From Undaria pinnatifida (taxonomy: Eukaryota > Sar > Phaeophyceae > Laminariales > Alariaceae): a stretch of DNA of 64,000 bases. The DNA lies in assembly GCA_012845835.1 (NCBI GenBank), contig JABAKD010000007.1:5533358-5597357 (forward strand), given 5' to 3'. The position numbers and the translations under genes were made by a program. The notes below the pieces were generated by a model. That model ran no database searches. It was not told where the DNA came from and saw only the letters and a program-made list of their open reading frames with translations. The first letter of the stretch is position 1. The number at the start of each line of letters is the position of its first letter. This document shows, one piece after another, positions 44,340-54,199 of the stretch.

Positions 44340-46165
44340 ACGCAGTCGCCGCCGTACGCAGACACGGCAGACCACACAGGGCAGGATCGAACAGCAGAGG
44401 CGCAAGTTCCAGCGCAACGCCGAGGAGCGCAGTGTATCCGACGAGGGATATAAGTACAGGGTGTGCGGTGTGTGCTGCGAGGGTGTTTGTGCCAGGGTGT
44501 AGTTCGTAGCGCCGTTTGATTTGAAGCGCGGCCGTTTGATTGCACGCAGACACGGCAGACCGCAAGGGCAGGATCGAACAGCAGAGGCGCAAACGTTCCA
44601 GCGTAACGCCGAAGAGCGCGGTGTACCCGAGAAGGGATAGAATAAGAGGGTGTGCGATGTGCGCTGCTCGTTGTTTGCGTGCTAGGGTGTAGTTCGTAGT
44701 GCCGTTTGATTTGAAGCGCAACCGTTTAAATATTAAGGGTTTGTAAGGACGAGGAGGGTTTTTTGGGAAGGGTTGTTTTTGTCCGCAGCCCAGGGCACAA
44801 CGAAGTGAAATGTTTTTGCTGTAGGTTGTGTTGGTTGTCCCGCACGAGCAGGATCGAACAGCAGAGGCGCAAACGTTCCAGCGCATGCACCACCAGCGCT
44901 GGGTTGGCAGGGCAGCCGAACGGTGCTTGGATGCTACTACTAGCAGTGTAGTGTGTGTTGGTGTTGGTGTGTGTGTCCCAAAATGCACCCACGAGCTGTT
45001 TGCGTGCAAGGGTGTAGTTCATCGCGTCATTTGATTGGGATCGCAGCCGTTTAAATTTCATGGTTTTGTAAGGACGAGGAGGGTTTTTTGGGAAGGGACG
45101 TTTTTTCCGCAGCCCAGGGCACAACGAAGTGAAATGTTTTTGCTGTAGGTTGTGTTGATTGTCCCGCATCGTGATGTAGCAGGATCGAACAGCAGAGACG
45201 CAAACGTTCCAGCGCATGTACCACCAGCGCTGGGTTGGCAGGGCAGCCGAACGGTGCTTGGACGTTACTACTAGCAGTGTAGTGTGTGTTGGTGTTGGTG
45301 TGTGCGTCCCAAAATGCACCACTGAGCTGGTTGTTTGCGTGCCAGGGTGTTCGCCGCGCCATTTGAGTGCCAGGGTGTTCGTCGCGCCGTTTGATTTGAA
45401 TCGCAGCCGTTTGAATTTTATGGGTTTGCTAGGACGAGGAGGGTTTTTTAGGAAGGGATTTTTTTGTCCGCAGCCCAGGGCACAACGAAGTGAAATGTTT
45501 TTTCTGTGTGTTGTGTTTTTTTTGTTGTCCCGCATCGTCATGTAGCAGGATCGAACAGCAGAGGCGCAAACGTTCCAGCGCATGCACCACCAGCGCTGGG
45601 TTGGCAGGCCAGCCGAAGGGTGCTTGTATGCTACCACTAGCAGTGTAGGGTGTGTTGGTGTTGGTGTGTGTGTCCCAAAATACACCCACGAGGTGGTTGT
45701 TTGGGTGCCAGAGTGTAGTTCGTCACGCCGTTTGATTTGAATCGCAGCCGTTTGAATTTTATGGTTTTGTAAGGACGAGGAGGGTTTTTTGGGAAGGGAT
45801 TTTTTTGTCCGCAGCCCAGGGCACAACGAAGTGAAATGTTTGTGTGTTGTTTTTTTTGTTGTACCGCATCGTGATGTAGCAGGATCGAACAGAAGAGGCG
45901 CAAACGTTCCAGCGCATGCACCACCAGCGCTGGGTTGGCAGGCCAGCCGAAGGGTGCTTGTATGCTACTACTAGCAGTGTAGAGTGTGTTGGTTTTGGTG
46001 TGTGTGTCCCAAAAGGCACCACCAGCACTGGGTTGGCAGGGCAGCCGAACTGTGCTTGGATGGCAGCCGCACGGTGCTTGGATGGTACTAACAGTGTAGT
46101 GTGTGTTGGTGTTGATGTATGTGCTGGGTTGACAGGGCAGCCGAACGGTGCTTGGATGCTAGTAG
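44340..46165. repeat. Satellite-like array, long units of about 325-360 bp and short units of about 190 bp
   Basis: The marker 'gaggagggttttttgggaag' recurs at about 44,753, 45,077, 45,437 and 45,778. Between markers each unit contains 'gcccagggcacaacgaagtg', 'gtagcaggatcgaacagc', 'agaggcgcaaacgttccagc', 'gcgctgggttggcag' and 'gttggtgttggtgtgtgtg'. The first part (44,340-44,690) has shorter units with 'acacggcagacc'. The end (46,010-46,165) repeats only the last third. Minus-strand frames of up to 366 codons (44,726-45,826) read through the units and are best taken as repeat translation. Confidence 0.85.
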
Positions 46166-46174
46166 CAGTGTCGG

Positions 46175-46225
46175 GGGGGGGCGACGCGCCCCCCCCCCGA
46201 ACCCCACCCCCCGGGCCCGACACAG
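46175..46225. repeat. GC-rich hairpin at the end of the array
   Basis: 'gtcgggggggggcgac' faces 'ccccccgggcccgac' across a C-rich loop. Confidence 0.4.
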
Positions 46226-46435
46226 TGTGCGTTGGAAGGACCCTCACCAGTGTGCGTTCGAAAAAGTACATGGAAAAACTATTGTATGTATTTTTAAAAA
46301 TTGCACTTTTTGTGCGGCCTATCATGCGAAATGCTGGTCAAGTTGCCGTCGAATTGCAAATGTTTGCCGTCCACGGAAGTATGAGACAAAACCCCAGTCT
46401 GTCGAAATTACTGTGAGCTTTTTAGGTCAAAGCTT

Positions 46436-47045
46436 ACCGGCCTATCACGAATAAGCCAATGGGGGCGGGGTTGACAAGCCATTTGGGGAGGTATCGACCC
46501 GGGAGATGTTCGATATAGTTCCCGCGTTGTTGGACCTGTACAGATTCGGATGATTTCTGCACCGGGGATGGGGCTCTAGCTCCCCCGTGTACGATGGAAC
46601 TGTCCCCCATTGGTTGGCGAGCCTCTATCATCTTGATAGAGTGGGGCGGCGCCGTGGAGCTCAAACCAATCAGCGATTTTTAGCCGACACAGTTGGGGTA
46701 TCCACACCATGAGGGTCGGTGACGACCCGAGAGAATTCGGCTCTATTCATCTGTTTGTCCACTATTTTTATATGTAGAACATTTTCTGCACGGGGGATGA
46801 CACCCTATCGTGCCCGAATAGAGCTGACGTGAGAAACTACGATCCCCAGGTCGGTCGATTAGGGGATTATTTACACACTGTGCGGGGAGGTATCAGTCCT
46901 GGTAATATCCGTGTTCATTCCCGGGTTGTCGGAGTTGCAAATAACTGTGTGGATGGATTCTGATCGTGGAATTGGACTCTATCGTCCCTAGGGGAGCGCT
47001 ATTTTGTGCACGATCCTCGGCCAATGAGCGACCAGCAATGAGGCC
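46436..47045. repeat. Diverged tandem repeat of about 190 bp, three units
   Basis: Recurring blocks 'ggggaggtatc(g/a)', 'cccg(g)gttgt(t/c)gga', 'ttctg(c)ac(c)gggga', 'gactctatcgt' and 'ccaatgagcg' or 'ccaatcagcg' mark three poorly conserved units. Confidence 0.5.
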
Positions 47046-47590
47046 AAAAGGATATACCAGGTAGTATATGTTTTATATTTCGTTGTGTAAACCTCGAGCT
47101 TGATATTTTCTTGATGGCCAAATTATCCGCTTGTGCTGTCGAGAACTGCTGTTACACTATCTTCCAGATTGGAACAAGTAGCAGTATGGTAATGGTTTTC
47201 GAGGAATTTAAGGACGAAGGGAATGGCAACATGTTTCAAGCGTTGAATACCGTCAGCAAATCTCTCCACGATCAGACTATAAACACACAAAGAGTCGGGC
47301 TGCGAATCTCGGATTAAGATACTATCATGCACATGGTGCAGCAGGAGCTGGCGCAGTGGGCGCCTTTCAGTGGCTACGAAATGAACATGCAGCATACATC
47401 GCCACCCCATTGATGGCCTTGAATGTTTGGTTTCCACATTCCAAACACCGAGAAACGCACTCCAAGCGTCTATTCGTGACCCGAATAGACGGTCAGTCTG
47501 TGGGGTCTCGGATTGTTTTCCCAACGAAATATGAAGCTCGAAATTGGATTCACGCAACAAATAACTGGTCTCCTGCACTACTTAAATTTT
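47046..47590. other. No gene confirmed
   Basis: Overlapping frames on both strands (47,111-47,317 plus, 47,356-47,781 plus, 47,123-47,578 minus). The plus frame at 47,356 runs into the palindrome array and takes on its EAS-type repeat. No known domain. Confidence 0.35.
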
Positions 47591-48191
47591 TCGTGGAGCT
47601 CATGAAAGCTATCGTGGAAGCTTCCATCGCTTTCATGGAAGCTTCCATCGCTTTCATGGTAGCATCCATCGCTTCCATCGAAGCTTCCACCGCTTCCATC
47701 GAAGCTTCCACCGCTTCCATGGAAGCTTTCATGAAGGAAAAAAAAGCTTCCAACAAAGTTTTCATGAAAGCTTTAATGTAGCTTTCATGGAAGTTATGGA
47801 AGCTTCCATAAAAAAAACCCGGAAGCTTCCACGAAAGCTTCTGCGAAAGCTTCCATGGTAGTAGCTTCCACAAATACCTTCATGGAAGTGATGAAAGCTT
47901 TTCCGGAAATTACTTTCACGAAAGCTTCCACGAATGTTTCCACGAAAGCTTCCACAAAGGTTTCCACATAAGATTCCACGAAAGCTTCCACGAAATCTTC
48001 CACGAAACCTTCCGCGAAACCTTCCACAAAAGCTTCCGCGAAGGGTTAGGGGTTAGGGTTAGAGTTAGATTTAGGGTTAGGTCCCGTGAAAGCTTCAATG
48101 AAAGCTTCCGTGGATGCAAATTTACTTATCGCGAAAGCTTCGGTGAAAGCAATTTACTTCCACGAATGCTTCCGTGATAGCTTCGGTGAAA
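47590..48191. repeat. AAGCTT palindrome array, left part
   Basis: About 40 copies of (G/A)AAGCTTYC spaced mostly 12 or 15 bp (for example 'gaaagcttccac'). Each unit centre is a palindrome, so both strands read alike. It codes for EAS/EAF or VETF-like repeats in some frames. A telomere-like tract lies inside at 48,043-48,082. The array continues at 58,532 after the gypsy insertion. Confidence 0.88.
48043..48082 (+). repeat. Interstitial telomere-like (TTAGGG)n tract
   Basis: 'gggttaggggttagggttag' followed by degenerate 'agttagatttagggttagg'. About six heptamer/hexamer units. Confidence 0.8.
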
Positions 48192-48461
48192 TGTGAAATT
48201 AATAGGTGGGGGACACAGAGTGCCCCCTGCAGGTCTGCCAATTGAGCAGGTCCTCGGAGAGTACTCACTTTGGTTCCTTCGTAGAGATGTAGCTTTATTC
48301 GTTTCCACCAGAGCCCGGGATAGCTTCTGAGATCGGAGGCGCGTGCCTCCGATCTAATTCCTAACTTCCCCGAATATAAACCGCCAACCTTATCATACGA
48401 AACCCATCCAAATGATCTCAAATTCGGATACCTACAGGCCTTTCGAGGCGGTATCTTAACA
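48192..48461 (-). repeat. 3' LTR of the gypsy element
   Basis: Same length as the 5' LTR and about 98.5 percent identical. The dyad is at 48,331-48,354 and AATAAA at 48,294-48,299 (minus), the likely polyadenylation signal of the element. Confidence 0.92.
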
Positions 48462-49323
48462 CTAGCCCACCCTGATGAGTCGCATATGCAGAAATATGGG
48501 AGATTCGGGGAAACTCCGGTTCTACGAACTAGACCATGAGTCGAAGATGCGGCTCCTCAAACCCACTCCCACACCTCTAACCGTCTGGCTATGAAGCCAG
48601 GAACACGCGAAGAAAAGCAGTAGAAAGAAACGAAGACCCTACAACAAGGCAATAGTCACCCATCAAAACCCTGCCGCATGCCGCCGGTGTGGCGGGGGGG
48701 GCAGAAAAGGCTCTAGAATCTGCCGCATGCCGCCGGTGTGGCGGGGGGGGGCAGGAAAGGCTCTACGGCAAACCAACCACGGAAAAAGTACTATGGCGAG
48801 GCGAGCCCTCGTCGATATGGAGGGGAACACAGGCGCTAACACAAGGGAGAAGTCATGCGAAAAACCTCCCGCGGGCCATCGGCAAGGCGGGGGGTTAGAC
48901 GAGGAAACGACGAATACCCGGGAAGGAAGTTGTCAACACTTACAGCCCCGCTAGGGGAAGAAGTGTTTAGACGAAAAAAAAAAACAAAGCAGAACAAATA
49001 CAACACACAAAACATAAAAGAAGACACACAGACCCGCACACTGGTCGCCCCCCGGCTCTGGGCTGAGGAGGGCGTCGGCAGGGCGAATTTCAACAATGAC
49101 AAAAAGGCGACAGCCCTGCGCCTCAGATAGCGGCGTTTTACCCGAACCCTGACCCGGCACTGAGCAGGGGGTTCGGCAGGACAGAAAAAAAAAAAAAATG
49201 GAAACAACCGCCCCAAAACTCGATGAAGACCCTCAGGACACTACGAACGACCCAAAGACAAAGACGCAAAACTCATACCTCAAAAATATGAAGAACTATC
49301 GAGAAGCGGTGGTGGCTTGGAAG
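48462..49323 (-). other. 3' untranslated part of the gypsy element
   Basis: Non-coding. 'gccgcatgccgccggtgtgg' followed by a G tract occurs twice (about 48,672 and 48,721) and is found again in the fragment at 61,790-61,860. 48,462-48,800 is shared with 61,731-62,073. The bases before the LTR (cagggtgggctag on the minus strand) are only weakly purine-rich. Confidence 0.7.
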
Positions 49324-50292
49324 TCAACTGGCCACGGCCGCGCCTCGAGATTCGTCTACGTTACGTTGAATTCCCCGAGGAAACGCACTGGCGATGTGAA
49401 CTTGCAAGCACCAAGAGCCTCGTACGGCTCCCGTTGAAGTCGTGTAGCGCGCCGGGGGAAGAGGGAGTTTAATCGGTCCCGGGTCGTCCAGAAAGCGTAC
49501 CAGGTATACCTTGTCCTCGGTAGTGCTCGCGCTGATTTTTCCTAGCCACCATAACCCATCGTCTCCCTTGTACCAAAAGTGGGCTCCCTTAGGAAGTACG
49601 GTGTCGTGGTAGCGACGGAGCCAATCGGTGCGGGGAACACAGGCGTAGCCCGGCGCTAGGAAACGTTCCCCGTTGTTGCGGGAGAGCTCACGCTGTGCCG
49701 CCCCGATCCGCATTCGGCGGTAAAGGCGGTTGGTTTGGCGGTGCTGGTCCGGGGTTCCGGCCCAATAACGCAAGATGTGGGAGCGGGAGAGGTGAAGGTC
49801 CATTTCCCGCTCCCAGGACGGTTCGGAGAGTCCCGCCCAATGCGTCTTGTATAGCACCGCGATGACGCCACCTCGCCCCCGTACCGACTGATGACCAATG
49901 ATCTGCTCCACCTCCAGCCGTTGGAGGGGAGTCGAAACGTCGTATTGAGTGACGTGGTACGGCGGGGACTTCTTGGAAAATTTGTTGAGCACATACTGTG
50001 TCAGCCCCGCCGGTAGGTATTTGGGCATGTCCCCGCTGTCGTGGGGGTTGGCACAGGGTTTGCAGCGCTCGATAGCCACACGCCGACGAGCGTCCGAACC
50101 AGGCAGGTCGGAAGGGAGATCCAAATAAAGGAGGTTGCTCCCGAGCGGCGAGCCGTCCGGGGTCTCGGCGGCGGAGCAGGGACCGACGGCCAGGACCTTG
50201 TATGGGCCCGTCCAGTTAAGCGCGAGTTTGGCCTTGAGTACCTTGGCGTCGGTATTCGCCTTCACACCCTGGCGGATGGTAGAGGCAGAATT
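49324..50292 (-). pseudogene. Gypsy integrase C-terminus with chromodomain and Tudor-like tail
   Basis: It continues the integrase frame after TAG; the first Met is at 50,265. In numbering from that Met: the GPY/F module (KLALNWTGPYKVL, residues 13-25); a chromodomain at about 117-168 (VEQIIGH, then LYKTHWAGLSEPSWE); a basic linker; then about 226-288 a small barrel-like module with 'GAHFWYKGDDGLWWLGKI' and 'VYLVRFLDDPG' resembling Tudor/agenet domains. The chromodomain lacks the first cage aromatic, as in many retroelement versions. It likely steers integration to particular chromatin. Ends at a stop at 49,324. Confidence 0.87.
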
Positions 50293-51813
50293 CTATGACC
50301 ATGCCCAACCACCCACAGTGAAGTTAGGTGCTGGACGCAGCGCGTCGGCGAGGGCGGAGTTTCTGCGGTTAACACGGGAAACGGTGAGGGCGTGGTGTGC
50401 GCGGACAATGTCGTTCGCGCGCTTTTGCCGGTCGGTGGCCAAATCGCAATAGGCCAGGTGGTCACGGGCAAGACTCTGGTGTCCCACGACACCTTTGCGG
50501 TCGAAAATCGTCAGGGGGAGCCGTGGGAGTCTGCCCATGTGGACCTCGTTGGGCGCCAATCCCGTCGCCGCGCTGACAGAGTTGTTGTAAGCGAATTCGA
50601 TGTGGGGCCGATGCAAGTCCCAGTCGTCTTGTCGCTCGTTGACGACCATAGCCAGCATTTGTGCCATAGTGTGATTTACCTGCTCAACGCCCCCGTTACA
50701 GTTGGGATGGTAGGAGCTTGTAGCAAGCTTGTGTACACCTAACAGCTGATATACAGCTTGTGAAAGCTTGGAGCAGAACTGCAGTCCGTTGTCCGAGAGT
50801 ATGGTGCGCGGGCACCCGCACAAGGGGATGTATTGGTTCACCAGGATATTGGCTGTACCTTCCGCGGTGAACTCAGCGGCAGTGACGGGGAACATGTCGG
50901 CCCGACGACTGAAGCGATCGGTGAACAGCAGGATGTAGGTGACGCCTCGTGGTGTGACCGGAAGGGGGCCGAAGTAGTCAACACTGACGGCGATACCTAG
51001 ACCTTCCGGCAGAGGCATTGTGATGATGGGCCAGCGGACAGTCAGCCGTGGGGTTTTCCGCGCTTGGCACTTCAAGCAGTGGCGAAGCCACCACCGGGTG
51101 CACACACTCATGTCAATCCACCAATAAAAACGCTCCAGCATGCGCAACGTGCGCGTGGTGCCACGGTGGCAGGAGGCCGTCGAATGGCAAGCTTGCATGA
51201 TCCAAGGGCGCATGAGCAGGGGAACGTAGATGCGAACTGGTTCGTCGTTTAGCAAGCAAGCAGCTCGCCCCACAGAGTTCGGTTTGTCAGAGCTTGTTGG
51301 CGGGAGTGTCGGGTTACGGACGAGTAGGACGATGTCGTCGTCGGTTGTATGTAGTCGACCCTTACCCGCCAGCTCCTGGATGTCTGAGAGGGAGGGACGC
51401 TTGTGCGAGAGGTAGCACGCCAAAACGTCGGGCGGCAGGACCGATGGCCGGCCGATAGAAACGTAACGCATCATGGCGTGGCACGTCGGCTCAGCGTGCT
51501 GCTCTCGCTTCCAATCGCCATGTGAGTAACGTGCGACGGAATCAGCGAATCGCAATTCAGCAGCGTTGCGAAGGGCGTCCGCCCTTGTATATGCAGTCGG
51601 CGTGCCACCAGGAGAAGGCGTGAGCCGTAAGAGAGGAGTTCCCATATAGGCTCTGCGTGGTCGCGGTCGGACGGTAGTGGCACCGTGCGGACCGGCGAGT
51701 CGACAAGAGCAGGGGTCGCGGCGGCGACGGGGTCGGCTGCGGCCGTGGAACTCGCGACGGGGTTGTACTTCGTCCGCAAGATGGCCGAGGGGCCCCGGCG
51801 GGCCCGAATCCAT
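50293..51813 (-). pseudogene. Gypsy integrase (H2C2 finger and DD35E core)
   Basis: 506 open codons from an ATG at 51,813; in the full polyprotein translation would come from upstream. Zinc finger: H210, H216, C246, C249. Core: D279 in VSVDYFGPLP, D341 in ILSDNGLQF, E377 in GGVEQVNHT, with exactly 35 residues between the last two. These are all the catalytic residues of a gypsy integrase, which joins the cDNA ends to target DNA in the nucleus. The frame ends at a TAG (50,293-50,295) and reopens in the same phase as the chromodomain segment, so a single nonsense change separates them. Confidence 0.9.
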
Positions 51814-51842
51814 AATCTACAGCGGGGGTGAATTACCCGTTG

Positions 51843-52430
51843 TTATCGCTGTTCGTCGGCGCGTTGTCGACGACGGAGGGGCTGGAGTGCCAAGCATGGC
51901 GGAGACGGACATAGTCGAACCGGTGGTCGCGGCGGGGGCCGTCTCCTGTAAAGAACTCCGGGATAGATAAGTCGGCTGTGCGATGGGCGTCGCTGCAGCC
52001 AGGGCTTCTGCGGAGCCCGTGCCGCCCTCGATGGGTATGGCAAAAACCGAAGAAAAACAGTGTCGGCGGCAGGTGAAATCGACCCGCGGCCGGTACAGCC
52101 TTCGGTAGTGGCGACGGAGGCAGAAACACGAGCGACGAATCTCCCCGGGGAAACAGAAAGGCCGTCAATCCTTATACGTGGCTCGTGTGTGCGAAAATCG
52201 TGAAACGCGGTAGAGGTGAGAGGGAGCCCACCCAAGGCAGCATGTTCAGTGCGGGGCACGAGCCCACCCAAGACAGTGCTTTCGGTGTGGGGCACGAGCC
52301 CACCCAAGACAGTGCTTTTGGCGAGGGGCGCGAGTCCACCCGAACCGACTCCTGGGATCGGCGAGGGGGGAGCGCGCAGCCCGCGGGTCCGTAGGAGATA
52401 GATACCGCTATCTCCAACGGGGTTGGGGCT
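51843..52430 (-). pseudogene. Linker between RNase H and integrase of the gypsy element
   Basis: The third phase reads 'GDSGIYLLRTRGLRAPPSPI', then three 12-residue repeats (STVLGGLVPHTE type; 36 bp, 52,222-52,335), then Ser/Pro/Arg-rich sequence to 51,843. There is no catalytic motif. Confidence 0.6.
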
Positions 52431-52432
52431 CG

Positions 52433-52623
52433 TCAACCCCACAAGGTTGAATTTGTTTTTTCGAGCCACTGCGGTCGTACTCCATAGCAGGCTCTGGAAA
52501 ACGGGCCGGAAAAATCGGCGATGCCCTTGTCGCTGCCTTTGCGGTAGTCGAGTGTGCAATCGAACGCGGTGACGAACTCAAGCTGCCGCTGGACTCGTGC
52601 ATTGAGGGTCCCCACTTTGCCAA
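52433..52623 (-). pseudogene. Gypsy RNase H C-terminal remnant
   Basis: 'NARVQRQLEFVTAFDCTLDY' followed by 'RKGSDKGIADF' is the conserved end of gypsy RNase H (RWxxxLxxydf.ieYrkGxxNxxADxLSR). The following 'EPAMEYDRSG' is in another phase. Nothing of the RT palm (YxDD) is found upstream; only about 50 bp separate this from the protease-like frame, so RT and most of RNase H are deleted. Confidence 0.8.
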
Positions 52624-52671
52624 TGCTCCCCTATGTATTGTGGCCGGAGGATATGTGGAACTTTGTTCCCC

Positions 52672-52902
52672 TCAGTATCCTCGGAGGCGTTTGGGAACCC
52701 AAGCAATGCTGCCGGTCCCCAAATCTAGAGGAGTCCAGTGCCTCTCCGAGTCGAGCGTTGCTCGACTGATATACGCGATTTTCATAGTGAACGAAACGTC
52801 GTCCAGCGTCACAGTACCCTCGACGAAACAGGGGCAGTGTTTTGACATCGCAAGGTCAGGGCCGACGCTAGAAGCTATCTCCACAACTTCACGGCTTTTC
52901 AT
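52672..52902 (-). pseudogene. Possible gypsy protease N-terminus
   Basis: A minus frame of 76 codons contains 'CFVEGTVTLDDVSFTMKIAY' followed by 'ATLDSE'. Position before the RNase H remnant and the strand-like pattern ending in L-D-S suggest the start of a retropepsin (usual L-[ID]-D/S-S-G-A), with Gly changed to Glu and the rest lost or out of frame. Tentative. Confidence 0.3.
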
Positions 52903-53069
52903 TGGCCAACGCGCCCGAGAAATAGGTCGGAAACGCCGAAGGGGAAGCTTTGCGAGCGCTGGCCGCTGTGAACGGTCTGGTTGCGGCGCGGACGAGATTT
53001 CTTGGTTCTTGCACTCGCAGTGCAGGTGCGGAACCGACTAGGGGAGGCCGGGTGCGCCGACCCGGTCTC

Positions 53070-53534
53070 ATTGTCGCAAATAGCTGCGCGAACGGCAGAA
53101 AGGGCCTCACCGAGCAAGTTTTCCTCTCCCCTGGCATGGGCTGTTGGCCCTGGGACCATCCGCCCGGAGACCAACGCCCCACACTGGGTTCAGAGGGCAG
53201 GATTCAGCCAGAAGCTTGTTGTCAGAGCTCAAAAGGTGATCTTTTTTATGTCTGAATTCTGCGTGAATTTGGCGTAGGTGCCAGGTGACACGGCGTTTTG
53301 CTTCTCCCTGTCCCCAACAGCGGAGTCAAAGTTGTGCACGCCTCGACCGATGCGTTTGCGTGTGCTTGGACGAGGCGACGACATAATGAGCCCCACTGCT
53401 CGATGGTCTTGCAAAAACTTGGTCTTTTCGGCCATCATGTCCTGCTCCGCGCAAGAATATGATACGTCGTCCACGGCAAACGACGAAGGGGACCAGGGTG
53501 GAAAAAAGGATGGGAGCTGCCAGAATAACACCAC
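53070..53534 (-). pseudogene. NADAR (YbiA-like, DUF1768) domain within the gypsy element
   Basis: In the frame 53,861-53,229, residues 110-210 match the N-terminal two thirds of NADAR: 'VLFW', 'SPSSFAVDDVSYSCAEQ' with the conserved Cys-Ala-Glu-Gln, 'MMAEKTKF', 'IGRGVHNFD' and 'AKFTQNSDIK'. The frame then stops, but the next phase continues with the family's C-terminal half: 'NKLLAESCP', 'NPVWGVGLRAD' (the W-G-x-G box) and, after one more shift, 'ENLLGEALSAVRAAI'. The whole domain is therefore present, broken by two frameshifts near 53,230 and 53,115. In the D-x-x-W-G box the usual Asp is Asn. NADAR enzymes are known to remove ADP-ribose from guanine or act in riboflavin-intermediate breakdown. 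What one would do in a retrotransposon is unknown. Confidence 0.85.
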
Positions 53535-53569
53535 TTTGGCTGTGGAGTATTCGAGAGAAGGGTCAAAAT

Positions 53570-54195
53570 CCGTGTTGAAATTTGGGCCTGCAATGTCCCC
53601 GTCCAGGAACACCAGGCCTCGGGAGCACGACGCGAATCCGAACCCGTGGTATCTCGCCTCGGGTCTTTCTTCGCTCGTTGGCGAAAAAGCGCGAGAATAC
53701 GCTCTAACTGCGCCCGAAAAATGGCAAAAACCGACGGTGCCAACCCGTCGGTAGCCTCGTTGGACATTTGTGGGTCTGCAATGTTCCCTTGTGGGAACAC
53801 CAGTCCTCGGCTCTTTGGGCCTATAATGTCCCCTTGCGGGAGCACCAGGACTCGGGAGCAAGATGCGAGTCCGAACCCTGGGGTTTCTCGCCTCGGGTCC
53901 TCCTCACTCGCTGGCGGAAACTCGTAAGAAGCCGCCCTTGCTGCACCCGGAAAAGAGTCCAACACCGACGGTGCCAACCCGTCGGTAGCCTCGTTGGGCA
54001 TTTGGGTCTGCAATGTCCCCGTCTGGGAACACCAGTCCTCGGCTCTTTGGGCCTGTAGTGTCCCCCTCAGGAACACCAGGCCTCGGGAGCACGACGCGAG
54101 TCCGAACCCACGGTTTCTCGCGTCGTGGCCTCTTCGCTTTTTGGCGTATAATCGCAAGAAAACTGCTCTAGCTGCGCCCGAAGGGGCAGCGGCTC
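53570..54195 (-). repeat. 233-bp tandem repeat, about 2.7 units, before the NADAR domain
   Basis: The block 'cgacggtgccaacccgtcgg' recurs at about 53,733 and 53,966. Each unit also holds two internal copies of 'aatgtcccc...gggaacaccag' and 'cctcggg'. Minus frames read through as Pro/Gly/Arg-rich sequence ahead of NADAR. Confidence 0.85.
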
Positions 54196-54199
54196 TGAG

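Noticed and set aside
44726-45826. 366-codon minus frame with internal repeats
   Set aside because: It follows the satellite units; the apparent repeat protein is explained by the array and shifts phase between units.
47550-48027. EAS/VETF repeat proteins on both strands
   Set aside because: The palindromic array gives open frames on both strands by composition; no start, end or conservation argues for a gene.
47590-48191. CRISPR-like array
   Set aside because: Units of 12-15 bp without unique spacers, in a eukaryotic context; a simple palindromic tandem repeat.
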